Positions 5,698 to 11,906 of a DNA stretch of 11,906 bases are shown here, one piece after another (position 1 is the first letter of the stretch; each line of letters starts with the position of its first letter). The translations under genes and the position numbers were made by a program. The DNA comes from Candidatus Nitrosopumilus sp. Its GTDB lineage: Archaea; Thermoproteota; Nitrososphaeria; Nitrososphaerales; Nitrosopumilaceae. Location: assembly GCA_029880665.1 (NCBI GenBank), contig JAOUNZ010000015.1, positions 1 to 11,906 of the forward strand. Direction: 5' to 3'. The notes beneath the pieces were generated by a model, which made no database searches, was not told where the DNA came from, and was given only the letters and a program-made list of their open reading frames with translations.

Positions 5698-6446
5698 AAA
5701 AAGGATTACTGTTAATTGATAGAGGAAGCAGAGAAAGAGAGGCTTCTGAAGAGTTAGAGATAATTTGTAAAGGGATTCACGCAAAAAGTGACTATGAGTT
5801 TGTTGATTACTGTTTTCTAGAGGTTGAACCACCATATATTGAAGATGGAATTACTAAATGTCTTAAACGAGATATTGATTCTTTAACTATAGTTCCTTAT
5901 TTTTTGTATCCAGGTAAAAAAATAAAAAATGCAGTTACAGATGTAATGAAGTTCCAAAAACATACCAATGTAAAATTTGTTATTACTAAACCTATGAGCA
6001 TGCATAAAACTTTGATAAATATAGTTGAAAATAGAATATTTACAACATTACAAGAAAATCAAATAACTCTTCCAAAAAAAGATGTAGATATAATGATTAT
6101 CGGACATGGTAGTAAAGATCCTAATGCACAAAGATCATTAAACTATATTGTGAACGGATTAAATGATTCATATAGAAATGTAAGCAAATGCTGGTTAGAA
6201 ATAGAAAAGCCAGATATTTTTGAAGGTATAAAAAAATGCGAAAAAGATAAACCAAAAGTACTAGTAATTGTTTTTTATTTTCTTCATGAAGGAGCACATG
6301 TAAAGACTGATATCAATAATGATTTGATTCCGGCGCTAAAAAATTCTAATATAAAAAAAACTTTCATTACAAAACATTTGGGAACAGATCAAAAAATGAT
6401 AGATTTGATATTAGAGAGAGCAAAAGAGATAGAAAATGCAAACTAA
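5694..6446 (+). CDS. cbiX: sirohydrochlorin cobaltochelatase, tandem two-domain CbiX
   Basis: CbiX inserts Co2+ into sirohydrochlorin, the entry step of cobalt-early corrin synthesis. The 250 residues contain two class II chelatase repeats, about 1-115 and 130-250. The C-terminal half keeps both metal-site histidines: His138 in IIGHGSKDP and His202 in LHEGAHVKTDI. In the N-terminal half these positions are Arg10 (LIDRGSR) and, by alignment, Lys76 (GKKIKN), so only the second half looks catalytic. The start is TTG at 5694-5696, overlapping the cbiG stop as TTGA. The typical chelatase opening (KKGLLLIDRGSR) begins at once, and the next in-frame Met lies too far inside. cbiC begins 11 bp before its stop, so cbiG, cbiX and cbiC are likely translationally coupled. 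A different role such as ferrochelatase is less likely given the neighbours. Confidence 0.93.
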   Translation: MKKGLLLIDRGSREREASEELEIICKGIHAKSDYEFVDYCFLEVEPPYIEDGITKCLKRDIDSLTIVPYFLYPGKKIKNAVTDVMKFQKHTNVKFVITKPMSMHKTLINIVENRIFTTLQENQITLPKKDVDIMIIGHGSKDPNAQRSLNYIVNGLNDSYRNVSKCWLEIEKPDIFEGIKKCEKDKPKVLVIVFYFLHEGAHVKTDINNDLIPALKNSNIKKTFITKHLGTDQKMIDLILERAKEIENAN

Positions 6447-7077
6447 AAAAGGTCAATCAATTGAAGATGATAGTATGCAAATGATTGAAGACGAAGTTGG
6501 TATACATGGATATAATGAAAAAGAATGGCCAATTGTTAGGAGAATCATTCACTCAACAGCAGATTTTGATTTTGCAGATAAAAATAAGATAATTTTTCAT
6601 AAGGATGCAATTCAAAGGGGCATGAATGCTCTAAAAAATGGCTGTAGTATAGTAGTTGACGTTAATGGAGTAATTGGAGGCTTGAATAAACAAAATCTCA
6701 AAGATTTTAAAAATAAGATAGTTTGTAATATTTCCAATCCAGAAATTATGGAATTAGCAGAGAAGGAAGAAAAGACCCGCTCTCAAGTATCTATGAGAAT
6801 ATCTAAATCGGATATTGATGGAGGGATTGTGGCCATTGGTAATGCTCCTACTGCTCTTCAAGAAGTAATTCAGATGGTGAAGGAAGGTATTATCAAGCCT
6901 GCATTAATAATTGGAATTCCAGTTGGATTCATCTGTGCGGCTGAATCAAAAGAACAATTATCAAAGTTAGAAGATGCTCCATTTATTACGAATTTGGGTA
7001 GAAAAGGAGGTAGCTCATCAGCTTCTGCGATTATAAATGCAATTTTTAAATTAATTAGAGAAGAGTTAGCTTCTTGA
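6436..7077 (+). CDS. cbiC: cobalt-precorrin-8 methylmutase (CbiC)
   Basis: CbiC moves the methyl group from C11 to C12, giving cobyrinate. The protein is 213 residues, as usual. Family segments are RRIIHSTADFDFA (35-47) with the catalytic His39, VDVNGVIGG, EEKTRSQVSMR, IVAIGNAPTALQEVI, IGIPVGFICAAESKEQL and FITNLGRKGGSSSASAI. The usual TNRGRKGGS reads TNLGRKGGS here, a change outside the catalytic His. ATG at 6436 gives a start overlapping the cbiX stop by 11 bp. A later ATG at 6475 (MQMIEDEVG) would also leave the conserved core intact, but the earlier start fits the overlap pattern and keeps the SIEDDSM lead-in. It ends the cbiD-cbiC run, with its tail overlapping cbiA by 12 bp. Confidence 0.95.
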   Translation: MQTKKGQSIEDDSMQMIEDEVGIHGYNEKEWPIVRRIIHSTADFDFADKNKIIFHKDAIQRGMNALKNGCSIVVDVNGVIGGLNKQNLKDFKNKIVCNISNPEIMELAEKEEKTRSQVSMRISKSDIDGGIVAIGNAPTALQEVIQMVKEGIIKPALIIGIPVGFICAAESKEQLSKLEDAPFITNLGRKGGSSSASAIINAIFKLIREELAS

Positions 7078-8421
7078 ATAATTTATACAGTTTTTAACAA
7101 AAATTTGTGCATAATTTGAACTATCAAAATAGAGGTGACCGTAGGAAGCAAGGGTATTATGTAATAACATTCCGTCTTGATGTTTTTTTATTCCTTCACC
7201 AATTTCTAAATCATATGCAAATTTGGAGTCAGATGAAATAGAATCTAATTGCGAATAATGAAATTCATGACCCTGAAAATTATGTGATTTTTCTGAGATA
7301 GTATTTTTCTGAGTGATTTTTCCTTTGGTATAATTAAGTCTCATTTTATTTGTCATTTTAGTTTCAGCATCAAATAAACCGACCATTTTGTGTTTTTTAT
7401 CACACGTAGTAATGGATTTTGTAAGATACATCAAGCCACCACATTCAGCATAAATTGGAAGATCGTCCTCAGCCAATTTTTTAATTGTTTTTTTCATAAC
7501 AGTATTTTTTTCAAGTGAATTACCTAAAACTTCAGGAAAACCTCCTCCAATATAGAGTCCATCACATTTTGGTATTTTTTTATCATTAACTGGACTAAAG
7601 AATTGTAGATTTGCACCTTCACGTTGTAGTGATTCAAGATTATCTTGATAATAGAAATTAAATGAAGTATCAAGTGCAACTGCAATTGTAGTTTTGAGTT
7701 TTTTGTGTATGGATTTTGATTTTTTTGGTAAAGGAATTGGTTTTTTCATAATTCTAATTATTTGATTAACATCTAAAGATTTTGAAATTATTTTTGATAT
7801 TTTTTCAATTTGAATTTTTAGTGAATTTTTATCTAATGTTGAAATTAAACCTAAATGACGTGATTCTAAATTTAGAATTGGATTTTTTTGGATAGTTCCA
7901 ATTATTGGAATTTTAGTTTTTTCTAACGCAGATTTACACAAAAGTTCATGTTTCTTACTAGCTATTTTATTAAGAATGATTCCAGCAATGCGTGAATTTC
8001 TATGAAATTTTTGAAACCCAAGTACAGTAGCTGCAATAGAGCGAGCTGTTTTACTTGCATCCAAAACTAAGAGTACGGGAGATTTTGTAATTGAAGCTAC
8101 ATGATGAGTACTAGCATAATTTGAATCTCCACCAAAACCATCATAGTAACCCATCAAGCCTTCAATTACAGATACATTAGATTTTGAATTTAAAATAAAA
8201 CTATTCAAAACTTGATTTTTCCCCATGAGCCATACATCCAAATTGTATGTTTCACATTTTGAAATACTTGAAAGATAACTTGGATCAATATAATCAGGAC
8301 CTACCTTAAATGGTTGTACTGAATAGCCTCTATTTTGTAAAGCATGGATAATAGAACACGTGATGGATGTTTTTCCAACTCCACTTGTAGTACCAGCTAA
8401 CACAATTCTAGGAATTTGCAA
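7066..8421 (-). CDS. cbiA: cobyrinate a,c-diamide synthase (CbiA)
   Basis: CbiA amidates the a and c carboxylates of cobyrinate using glutamine and ATP. Its 451 residues show an N-terminal dethiobiotin-synthetase-like ATPase domain: P-loop GTTSGVGKT at 10-18, FKVGPDYIDP at 38-47, EGLMGYYDGFGG at 87-98 and VLVLDASKTARS-like at 116-128. A C-terminal class I glutamine amidotransferase domain follows: GGGFPE at 292-297, nucleophile Cys327 in YAECGGLMYL, GHEFHYS at 384-390 and His429 in SYGHLYF. The start is TTG at 8419-8421. An in-frame stop lies four codons upstream and the first internal ATG is near residue 66, past the P-loop; GTG at codon 7 is the only other option. AATTTAAAT about 29 bp upstream suggests a leaderless TTG. 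It runs against cbiC and away from the adenosyltransferase gene, so it is a separate transcription unit of the same pathway. Confidence 0.95.
   Translation of the reverse strand: MQIPRIVLAGTTSGVGKTSITCSIIHALQNRGYSVQPFKVGPDYIDPSYLSSISKCETYNLDVWLMGKNQVLNSFILNSKSNVSVIEGLMGYYDGFGGDSNYASTHHVASITKSPVLLVLDASKTARSIAATVLGFQKFHRNSRIAGIILNKIASKKHELLCKSALEKTKIPIIGTIQKNPILNLESRHLGLISTLDKNSLKIQIEKISKIISKSLDVNQIIRIMKKPIPLPKKSKSIHKKLKTTIAVALDTSFNFYYQDNLESLQREGANLQFFSPVNDKKIPKCDGLYIGGGFPEVLGNSLEKNTVMKKTIKKLAEDDLPIYAECGGLMYLTKSITTCDKKHKMVGLFDAETKMTNKMRLNYTKGKITQKNTISEKSHNFQGHEFHYSQLDSISSDSKFAYDLEIGEGIKKHQDGMLLHNTLASYGHLYFDSSNYAQIFVKNCINYSRS
7091..7095 (+). terminator. possible oligo-T terminator for the cbiD-cbiC run
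   Basis: A T5 tract lies 14 bp after the cbiC stop on the plus strand, inside the 3' end of cbiA. It is the only T-run close to the stop and would suit archaeal oligo-T termination. No hairpin is evident and such tracts are common in this AT-rich DNA. Confidence 0.25.
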
Positions 8422-8508
8422 TTTGTATGGCTAGAATCATTTTTTATTTAAATTAATACATTTTAAAAAATACCTAATGTTTTAACTCAGATCCTTTGAA
8501 TAATATCT
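8422..8508. promoter_or_regulatory. divergent promoter region, cbiA / cobalamin adenosyltransferase
   Basis: An 87-bp gap separates two genes of the same pathway reading in opposite directions. On the minus strand AATTTAAAT (8446-8454) is centred about 29 bp before the cbiA TTG. On the plus strand TTTTAA (8480-8485) is about 27 bp before the ATG at 8509. Both fit leaderless archaeal promoters. The shared region would allow joint control of amidation and adenosylation. I found no convincing inverted-repeat operator and no cobalamin riboswitch. Confidence 0.45.
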
Positions 8509-9042
8509 ATGGAAAAGGATGGTTTAACCATTGTATATACAGGAAAAGGCAAGGGTAAAACAACTGCTGCGTTAGGAATTGCACTACGAGCAACAGGCTA
8601 TAGGAAAAAAACTTGTATGATTCAATTCATTAAAGGTTCATGGCATTATGGTGAAATGGATTCTTCTAAAAGGCTTGAACCTGAATTCGAGATGGTTGCA
8701 GTAGGCAAAGGATTTGTCGGGATAATTGATGATAAAAGCCTCAAAGAAGATCATGAAAAAATTGCAAAAGAAGCAATTAGAATTAGCTACGAAAAAATTC
8801 AATCAGGGAAATATGACATAGTAATTTTAGATGAGATCAATTATGCAGTAAACCTTGGATTGATTACAGTTGAGGATGTTCTAGGCATAATCAAATCAAA
8901 ACCACAAAAAATGGATTTGGTGTTAACAGGAAACTATGCCAAAGACAGAGTAATTGAAATAGCCGATCTAGTTACTGAAATGAAAGAGATTAAACATCCA
9001 TTTCAGCAAGGCATCAAAGCCAAAAAAGGAATTGATTTCTAG
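8509..9042 (+). CDS. cobO: cob(I)yrinic acid a,c-diamide adenosyltransferase, CobA/CobO type
   Basis: This enzyme attaches the 5'-deoxyadenosyl group of ATP to cob(I)alamin or its corrinoid precursor. The 177 residues match the CobA/CobO/BtuR family. The P-loop is GKGKGKTT at 12-19 followed by AALGIALRATGY, then MIQFIKGSWHYGE (37-49), the Walker B-like IVILDEINYAVNLGLI (104-119), LTGNYAKDRVIEIADLVTEM (139-158) and the family ending EIKHPFQQGIKAKKGIDF. The usual TGR after the beta strand reads TGN (140-141), a small departure. ATG at 8509 gives the standard N-terminus close to the P-loop, with a TATA-like box about 27 bp upstream. It diverges from cbiA, and the aIF2-alpha gene follows 40 bp later with its own promoter. 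The symbol could equally be cobA or btuR; the naming differs between organisms. Confidence 0.95.
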   Translation: MEKDGLTIVYTGKGKGKTTAALGIALRATGYRKKTCMIQFIKGSWHYGEMDSSKRLEPEFEMVAVGKGFVGIIDDKSLKEDHEKIAKEAIRISYEKIQSGKYDIVILDEINYAVNLGLITVEDVLGIIKSKPQKMDLVLTGNYAKDRVIEIADLVTEMKEIKHPFQQGIKAKKGIDF

Positions 9043-9082
9043 CCAGCAACATTAATTTACGCATTAATGAGTTTTAGAAGAA
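9043..9082 (+). promoter_or_regulatory. promoter of the aIF2-alpha / nop10 pair
   Basis: The 40-bp gap holds TTAATTTA (about 9053-9060), centred about 26 bp before the ATG at 9083, which fits a TATA box and leaderless start. No Shine-Dalgarno sequence precedes the ATG. The box lies inside a perfect inverted repeat. Confidence 0.45.
9050..9069. repeat. perfect 7-bp inverted repeat over the aIF2-alpha promoter
   Basis: CATTAAT (9050-9056) and ATTAATG (9063-9069) are exact reverse complements separated by six bases (TTACGC). The centre lies about 23.5 bp before the aIF2-alpha ATG, where a leaderless archaeal gene would have its TATA box. It could be an operator whose occupation blocks TBP binding, a palindromic promoter element, or a weak hairpin at the end of the preceding transcript. 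Confidence 0.5.
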
Positions 9083-9880
9083 ATGTCTACCGAAATTCAA
9101 GAAATGCCTGAACAGGGGGAGATTGTTCTAGCCACGGTTTCAAAAGTAATGGATCATGGAGCATATGTTACATTAGATGAATACGGTGACATTCAGGGAT
9201 TTTTACATATCTCAGAGATTGCTCCAGGTTGGATTAGATCAGTAAGCAGATTTGTCAGAGATGGTGAGAAAAAAGTTCTCCTTGTTAAGAAAGTAAATCC
9301 TCAGCGTGGAGATATTGATTTATCATTAAAACAAGTATCAAAAGATCAGAAAAAACAAAAGCTGAAAGAAGTCAAGAAATTCGAAAAAGGTAAGACAATA
9401 TTGCAAAATGTTAAAGAAAAAGCAAAATTAACAGATGAGGAAATTGAAAAATTAGAAGATAGCATATATTCAAAGTTTGATTCAGTTTATGATGCATTTA
9501 TAGAAATTGGAAGAAATGGGATTGAATCTGTAAAAGAGTTAAAGCTTGCAAAAAAAACATCAGCAGTAATTGAAGAAATTTGCTCAAAAATCAAACTGCC
9601 ATCAGTTGAAATTAGAGGAATTATGGAAATCACAAGTGAACAATCAGACGGAGTTGAAATTATTAAGAAAATATTACTAGATGTATTAAAAAAAGATCCT
9701 ACTATAGACATCACATATTTGGGTGCACCAAAATACAGATTGTCAATTACTTCAGAGGATTTTAAATCTGCGGAAAAATCATTAAAACCAATAATTGAGG
9801 AAATTCAAACTAATATAGAAAAGAAAAAAGGTTCATTCAAATTTACGAGAGAAGAATCGAAAAAAACAAGGGATAATTAA
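9083..9880 (+). CDS. translation initiation factor aIF2 subunit alpha
   Basis: This is the alpha subunit of the heterotrimeric factor that brings initiator Met-tRNA to the ribosome. It has 265 residues, the usual archaeal length. Residues 11-85 form the S1/OB domain (EIVLATVSKVMDHGAYVTL, GFLHISEIAPGWIRSVSRFV, KKVNPQRGDIDLSLKQVS). Residues about 88-175 form the lysine/glutamate-rich helical domain, and about 175-262 the alpha/beta domain that contacts the gamma subunit (PSVEIRGIMEI, PTIDITYLGAPKYRLSI). The helical domain keeps the polar character of the archaeal factor. It has its own likely promoter, and nop10 begins 1 bp after its stop, an arrangement found across archaea. In many archaea ribosomal protein genes L44e and S27e stand in front; here a cobalamin gene does. 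Confidence 0.97.
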   Translation: MSTEIQEMPEQGEIVLATVSKVMDHGAYVTLDEYGDIQGFLHISEIAPGWIRSVSRFVRDGEKKVLLVKKVNPQRGDIDLSLKQVSKDQKKQKLKEVKKFEKGKTILQNVKEKAKLTDEEIEKLEDSIYSKFDSVYDAFIEIGRNGIESVKELKLAKKTSAVIEEICSKIKLPSVEIRGIMEITSEQSDGVEIIKKILLDVLKKDPTIDITYLGAPKYRLSITSEDFKSAEKSLKPIIEEIQTNIEKKKGSFKFTREESKKTRDN

Positions 9881-9881
9881 G

Positions 9882-10037
9882 ATGAAGTTCTTATTAAGAA
9901 AATGTTCAAAGTATAATCACTATACTTTAAAAGAAAAGTGTCCCAAGTGTGGAGAAGAGACAATTTCAGTACACCCTGCTAAATTTTCACCAGACGATAA
10001 ATACATGCGATATAGGTTAGCTGAAAGATATAACTAA
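9882..10037 (+). CDS. nop10: H/ACA ribonucleoprotein Nop10, 51 aa
   Basis: Nop10 is a small core protein of H/ACA guide RNPs, where it binds Cbf5 and helps position RNA for pseudouridylation. The ORF runs from ATG at 9882 to TAA at 10035-10037 and gives 51 residues. It has YTLKEKCPKCGEET (14-27), HPAKFSPDDKYMRYR (31-45) and a short basic helix at the end, all characteristic of Nop10. The archaeal zinc ribbon normally has two CxxC knuckles. Here the first reads CSKY (8-11), so one cysteine is replaced by tyrosine, while the second (C20-P-K-C23) is intact. His13 is a possible substitute ligand. It starts 1 bp after aIF2-alpha and overlaps the opposing STT3 stop by 4 bp. The identity is clear despite the small size. 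Confidence 0.93.
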   Translation: MKFLLRKCSKYNHYTLKEKCPKCGEETISVHPAKFSPDDKYMRYRLAERYN

Positions 10038-11906
10038 TTATTTAATGGATCATAATCCTTGTTAATTTCATAAACAAATACACCAATTATTTGTCCACCT
10101 TTTTCAATATCAAAACTTGGTGATGAATATACCAATCTCAATGGACCGTCTCCGTCTACAGGAAATTTAATATCTTTTGTATATACAGCTGTGAATCCTG
10201 GCTGATATGTTGTAGATTGTTGATTAGTTTGAAAATTTACATACACTAATGGAGTGAATGGAAACATTTGACCCAATAATGTTTCATTCCAAAAGTAATC
10301 TGTTCCACTAATTCCATCTGAATGAATATATTTCGTCAATGGTTCTTCAGCAATTCTCATAAACCATTGTTTTTTGGATTCATCTCCACCTCCAGATAAT
10401 ACATAGAGAGCTTGGTTGTCATCATTATCAACGGCAAGTCTCTGACCTGCAACAAAAACTACTACATAATCAGCTTGCATTTGATTAAGAGAATTCCATG
10501 CATCATCAATGTTACTAAGTAATGTTTTGGCAATGTTTTTAATGATTGAGGTTGAAATAGTAGAATTATCAGCTAGTGTTGCTCTTTCTGCTTTGGTTTG
10601 AATCCAATATCCATAATCCCACCAAGCAGCAATAACTGCATCTTCGGGAGTATTATTTTTTATCCATTCCAGAGAATCATTCCAGTCAGTTGTACTAATT
10701 TGAAATGCACTTCCACCATTTAGAATGGTAGGAGGGTTATTGGAAAATGCAAAAATATTTCCTTGAACAGGAAATATCATAGGAATAACCAATAAAATAA
10801 TTAATCCAGTTACAAAAAGTGATTTTACAATTATATTTTGAAATTTGTTTATTTCTGTTTTATTAGCTAAAAATTCTTTTGTTAATAATGATAAACCTAA
10901 TGAAGATAATATAATTATAGAAAATGATGCAAATACTTCTAACCTTACAAAAGCAGAACTAACATAGATTCCAGTTAATCCAATAATTAACGAAAAGGAT
11001 ATCATATCATTTTTTATTGTATGTTTTTTAGAATTTTTAATAATTAACCATATTCCTAAGCCTGCAAAGATCATTAATATTGAATGGAAAAGAAAAGATT
11101 GCGTAATTGTTGTTGTAGCATGTTCAGAAACTGAATCTATAAGAGGATCAGTGGTTGTCAAAAAAGGATTAATTGCGTTTAGGTATCGATATGAAGGAAG
11201 TGGAATAAGATTGGTTTCTACGTTTAAGACAAGAAAAATTGAACCAATAATTAGAATGGCTGCTAGAAAAAGTAGTCCATTTCTGTTTTTAGATTTTTCA
11301 TCACTTTTTTTTTGAATAATAATACAAGATATCACAAAAATTGTAGGTATAATTAATGACAATCCTCCTAATCCAAAGATAAAATGTGTGCCAAGTCTTT
11401 CAAATCCAATAGATGTAACGATTGAAAAGATAGTAAATAGGGGAATGGTCCAAATCAAAAATTTATGATCTGTTCTTAAGAAAGGTAATGTTAGGAAGAA
11501 AATTCCTATAGGTATAATAAAAAACTGATCTCCACCCCATGCAGATAGACCAAAAATTAGAAAAATTCCTGCAGCAGCAAGTTTGCTTATTGTGATTTTA
11601 TGATTTTTTGAGTTCAGTCCACTGAAAAGTAGATAAATTGCCAAGATGCTAAAAAATAAACCAAGTGGTTCAGATTTGAACCATCCAATTTGTCCACGTA
11701 TAATAATTGGTAATGAAACAGAATATAACAATGCTGCAAATAGTCCTGAAGTAGTTCCTCCAATAATTCTAACTAGAGCAAAAATAACAATTACAGTTAG
11801 AGATCCAAAAATTACTGGAAATAAAATTGTAAAATCATAAAGACTTCCAGAACCACCAAAAATCCAATAAGTTGTAGCTGCCGTAAGATGAAGCATGATT
11901 TGAGAA
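10034..11906 (-). CDS. aglB: oligosaccharyltransferase STT3/AglB subunit, N-terminus outside window
   Basis: This integral membrane enzyme transfers lipid-linked oligosaccharide to asparagine in N-x-S/T sequons on the outer face of the membrane. About 623 residues are visible and the frame stays open to the right edge, so the ATG at 11896 is internal and the first membrane span with its acidic motif is missing. Counting from that Met, many hydrophobic spans cover residues 1-375. SVSEH (255-259) matches the conserved external-loop motif, VRLE (317-320) its usual neighbour, WWDYG (425-429) the diagnostic catalytic-domain motif, and LADNST (441-446) follows it. GDESKKQWFMRIAEE (504-518) aligns with the DK-type motif of eukaryotic and many archaeal enzymes. 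The C-terminal domain from about 380 on is soluble and external. The stop overlaps nop10 by 4 bp. The family call is secure. Confidence 0.96.
   Translation of the reverse strand, partial: SQIMLHLTAATTYWIFGGSGSLYDFTILFPVIFGSLTVIVIFALVRIIGGTTSGLFAALLYSVSLPIIIRGQIGWFKSEPLGLFFSILAIYLLFSGLNSKNHKITISKLAAAGIFLIFGLSAWGGDQFFIIPIGIFFLTLPFLRTDHKFLIWTIPLFTIFSIVTSIGFERLGTHFIFGLGGLSLIIPTIFVISCIIIQKKSDEKSKNRNGLLFLAAILIIGSIFLVLNVETNLIPLPSYRYLNAINPFLTTTDPLIDSVSEHATTTITQSFLFHSILMIFAGLGIWLIIKNSKKHTIKNDMISFSLIIGLTGIYVSSAFVRLEVFASFSIIILSSLGLSLLTKEFLANKTEINKFQNIIVKSLFVTGLIILLVIPMIFPVQGNIFAFSNNPPTILNGGSAFQISTTDWNDSLEWIKNNTPEDAVIAAWWDYGYWIQTKAERATLADNSTISTSIIKNIAKTLLSNIDDAWNSLNQMQADYVVVFVAGQRLAVDNDDNQALYVLSGGGDESKKQWFMRIAEEPLTKYIHSDGISGTDYFWNETLLGQMFPFTPLVYVNFQTNQQSTTYQPGFTAVYTKDIKFPVDGDGPLRLVYSSPSFDIEKGGQIIGVFVYEINKDYDPLNN

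Noticed and set aside
5557..5835. 92-codon minus-strand open frame across the cbiG/cbiX junction
   Set aside because: It is antisense to two conserved genes and its residue pattern has no domain signature.
11646..11840. 64-codon plus-strand open frame inside stt3
   Set aside because: It is antisense to membrane-span codons of a conserved gene, with no motif and no promoter.
1..11906. tRNA or rRNA genes, CRISPR arrays, insertion sequences, attachment sites
   Set aside because: Reading both strands I saw no cloverleaf with a GTTC-type arm, no regularly spaced repeats, no transposase-like ORF and no long terminal inverted repeats. Coding sequence covers almost the whole window.

Overview
This AT-rich window reads as a chromosomal segment of a mesophilic archaeon. 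It is most likely a member of the Thaumarchaeota (Nitrososphaerota) of the Nitrosopumilus/Nitrosarchaeum kind. The grounds are an archaeal information-processing set (archaeal LSm protein, aIF2-alpha followed directly by Nop10, a RadB-like recombinase, an Lhr-type helicase, an STT3/AglB oligosaccharyltransferase), a bacterial-type S-adenosylmethionine synthetase, and a cobalamin pathway of the early-cobalt-insertion type. TATA-like boxes lie about 25-29 bp in front of several start codons, as expected for leaderless archaeal transcripts. The lineage call is an inference from gene content; no rRNA is present to confirm it.

Layout. (1) Positions 1-1054, minus strand: a possible DNA-repair unit read in the order RadB-like RecA-family ATPase, an unlisted 39-residue single-span membrane protein, and the N-terminal end of an Lhr-type DEAD/DEAH helicase that runs off the left edge. 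(2) Positions 1157-2582, plus strand: an LSm (Sm-like) protein and MetK, 13 bp apart and probably co-transcribed. (3) Positions 2559-3428, minus strand: an NAD(P)-binding atypical SDR/epimerase-like protein whose tail overlaps metK. (4) Positions 3507-9042: a cobalamin cluster with cbiD, cbiG, cbiX and cbiC on the plus strand (the last three overlapping), cbiA on the minus strand, and a CobA/CobO-type cobalamin adenosyltransferase on the plus strand. (5) Positions 9083-10037, plus strand: aIF2-alpha and Nop10, 1 bp apart. (6) From 10034 to the right edge, minus strand: STT3/AglB without its N-terminus.

How the genes fit together. CbiX inserts cobalt into sirohydrochlorin. CbiG opens the ring-A lactone and releases the C20 fragment, CbiD methylates C1, CbiC moves the C11 methyl to C12, CbiA amidates the a and c side chains, and the adenosyltransferase adds the upper ligand. 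MetK, just upstream, makes the SAM used by CbiD and by the other corrin methyltransferases, which are not in this window (CbiL, CbiH, CbiF, CbiE/T). CbiJ, CbiP and CbiB are also not here.

Packing is very tight. Three tail-to-tail gene pairs overlap (metK/SDR 24 bp, cbiC/cbiA 12 bp, nop10/stt3 4 bp), and no gene-free stretch exceeds about 105 bp. I saw no tRNA, rRNA, CRISPR array, insertion sequence or riboswitch. Most of the window is ordinary core genome. The points most worth a second look are the incomplete zinc site of Nop10, the asymmetric tandem CbiX, the hidden small membrane protein in the RadB-like/Lhr unit, the SDR divergent from cbiD, and a perfect inverted repeat centred on the presumed TATA box of the aIF2-alpha gene.
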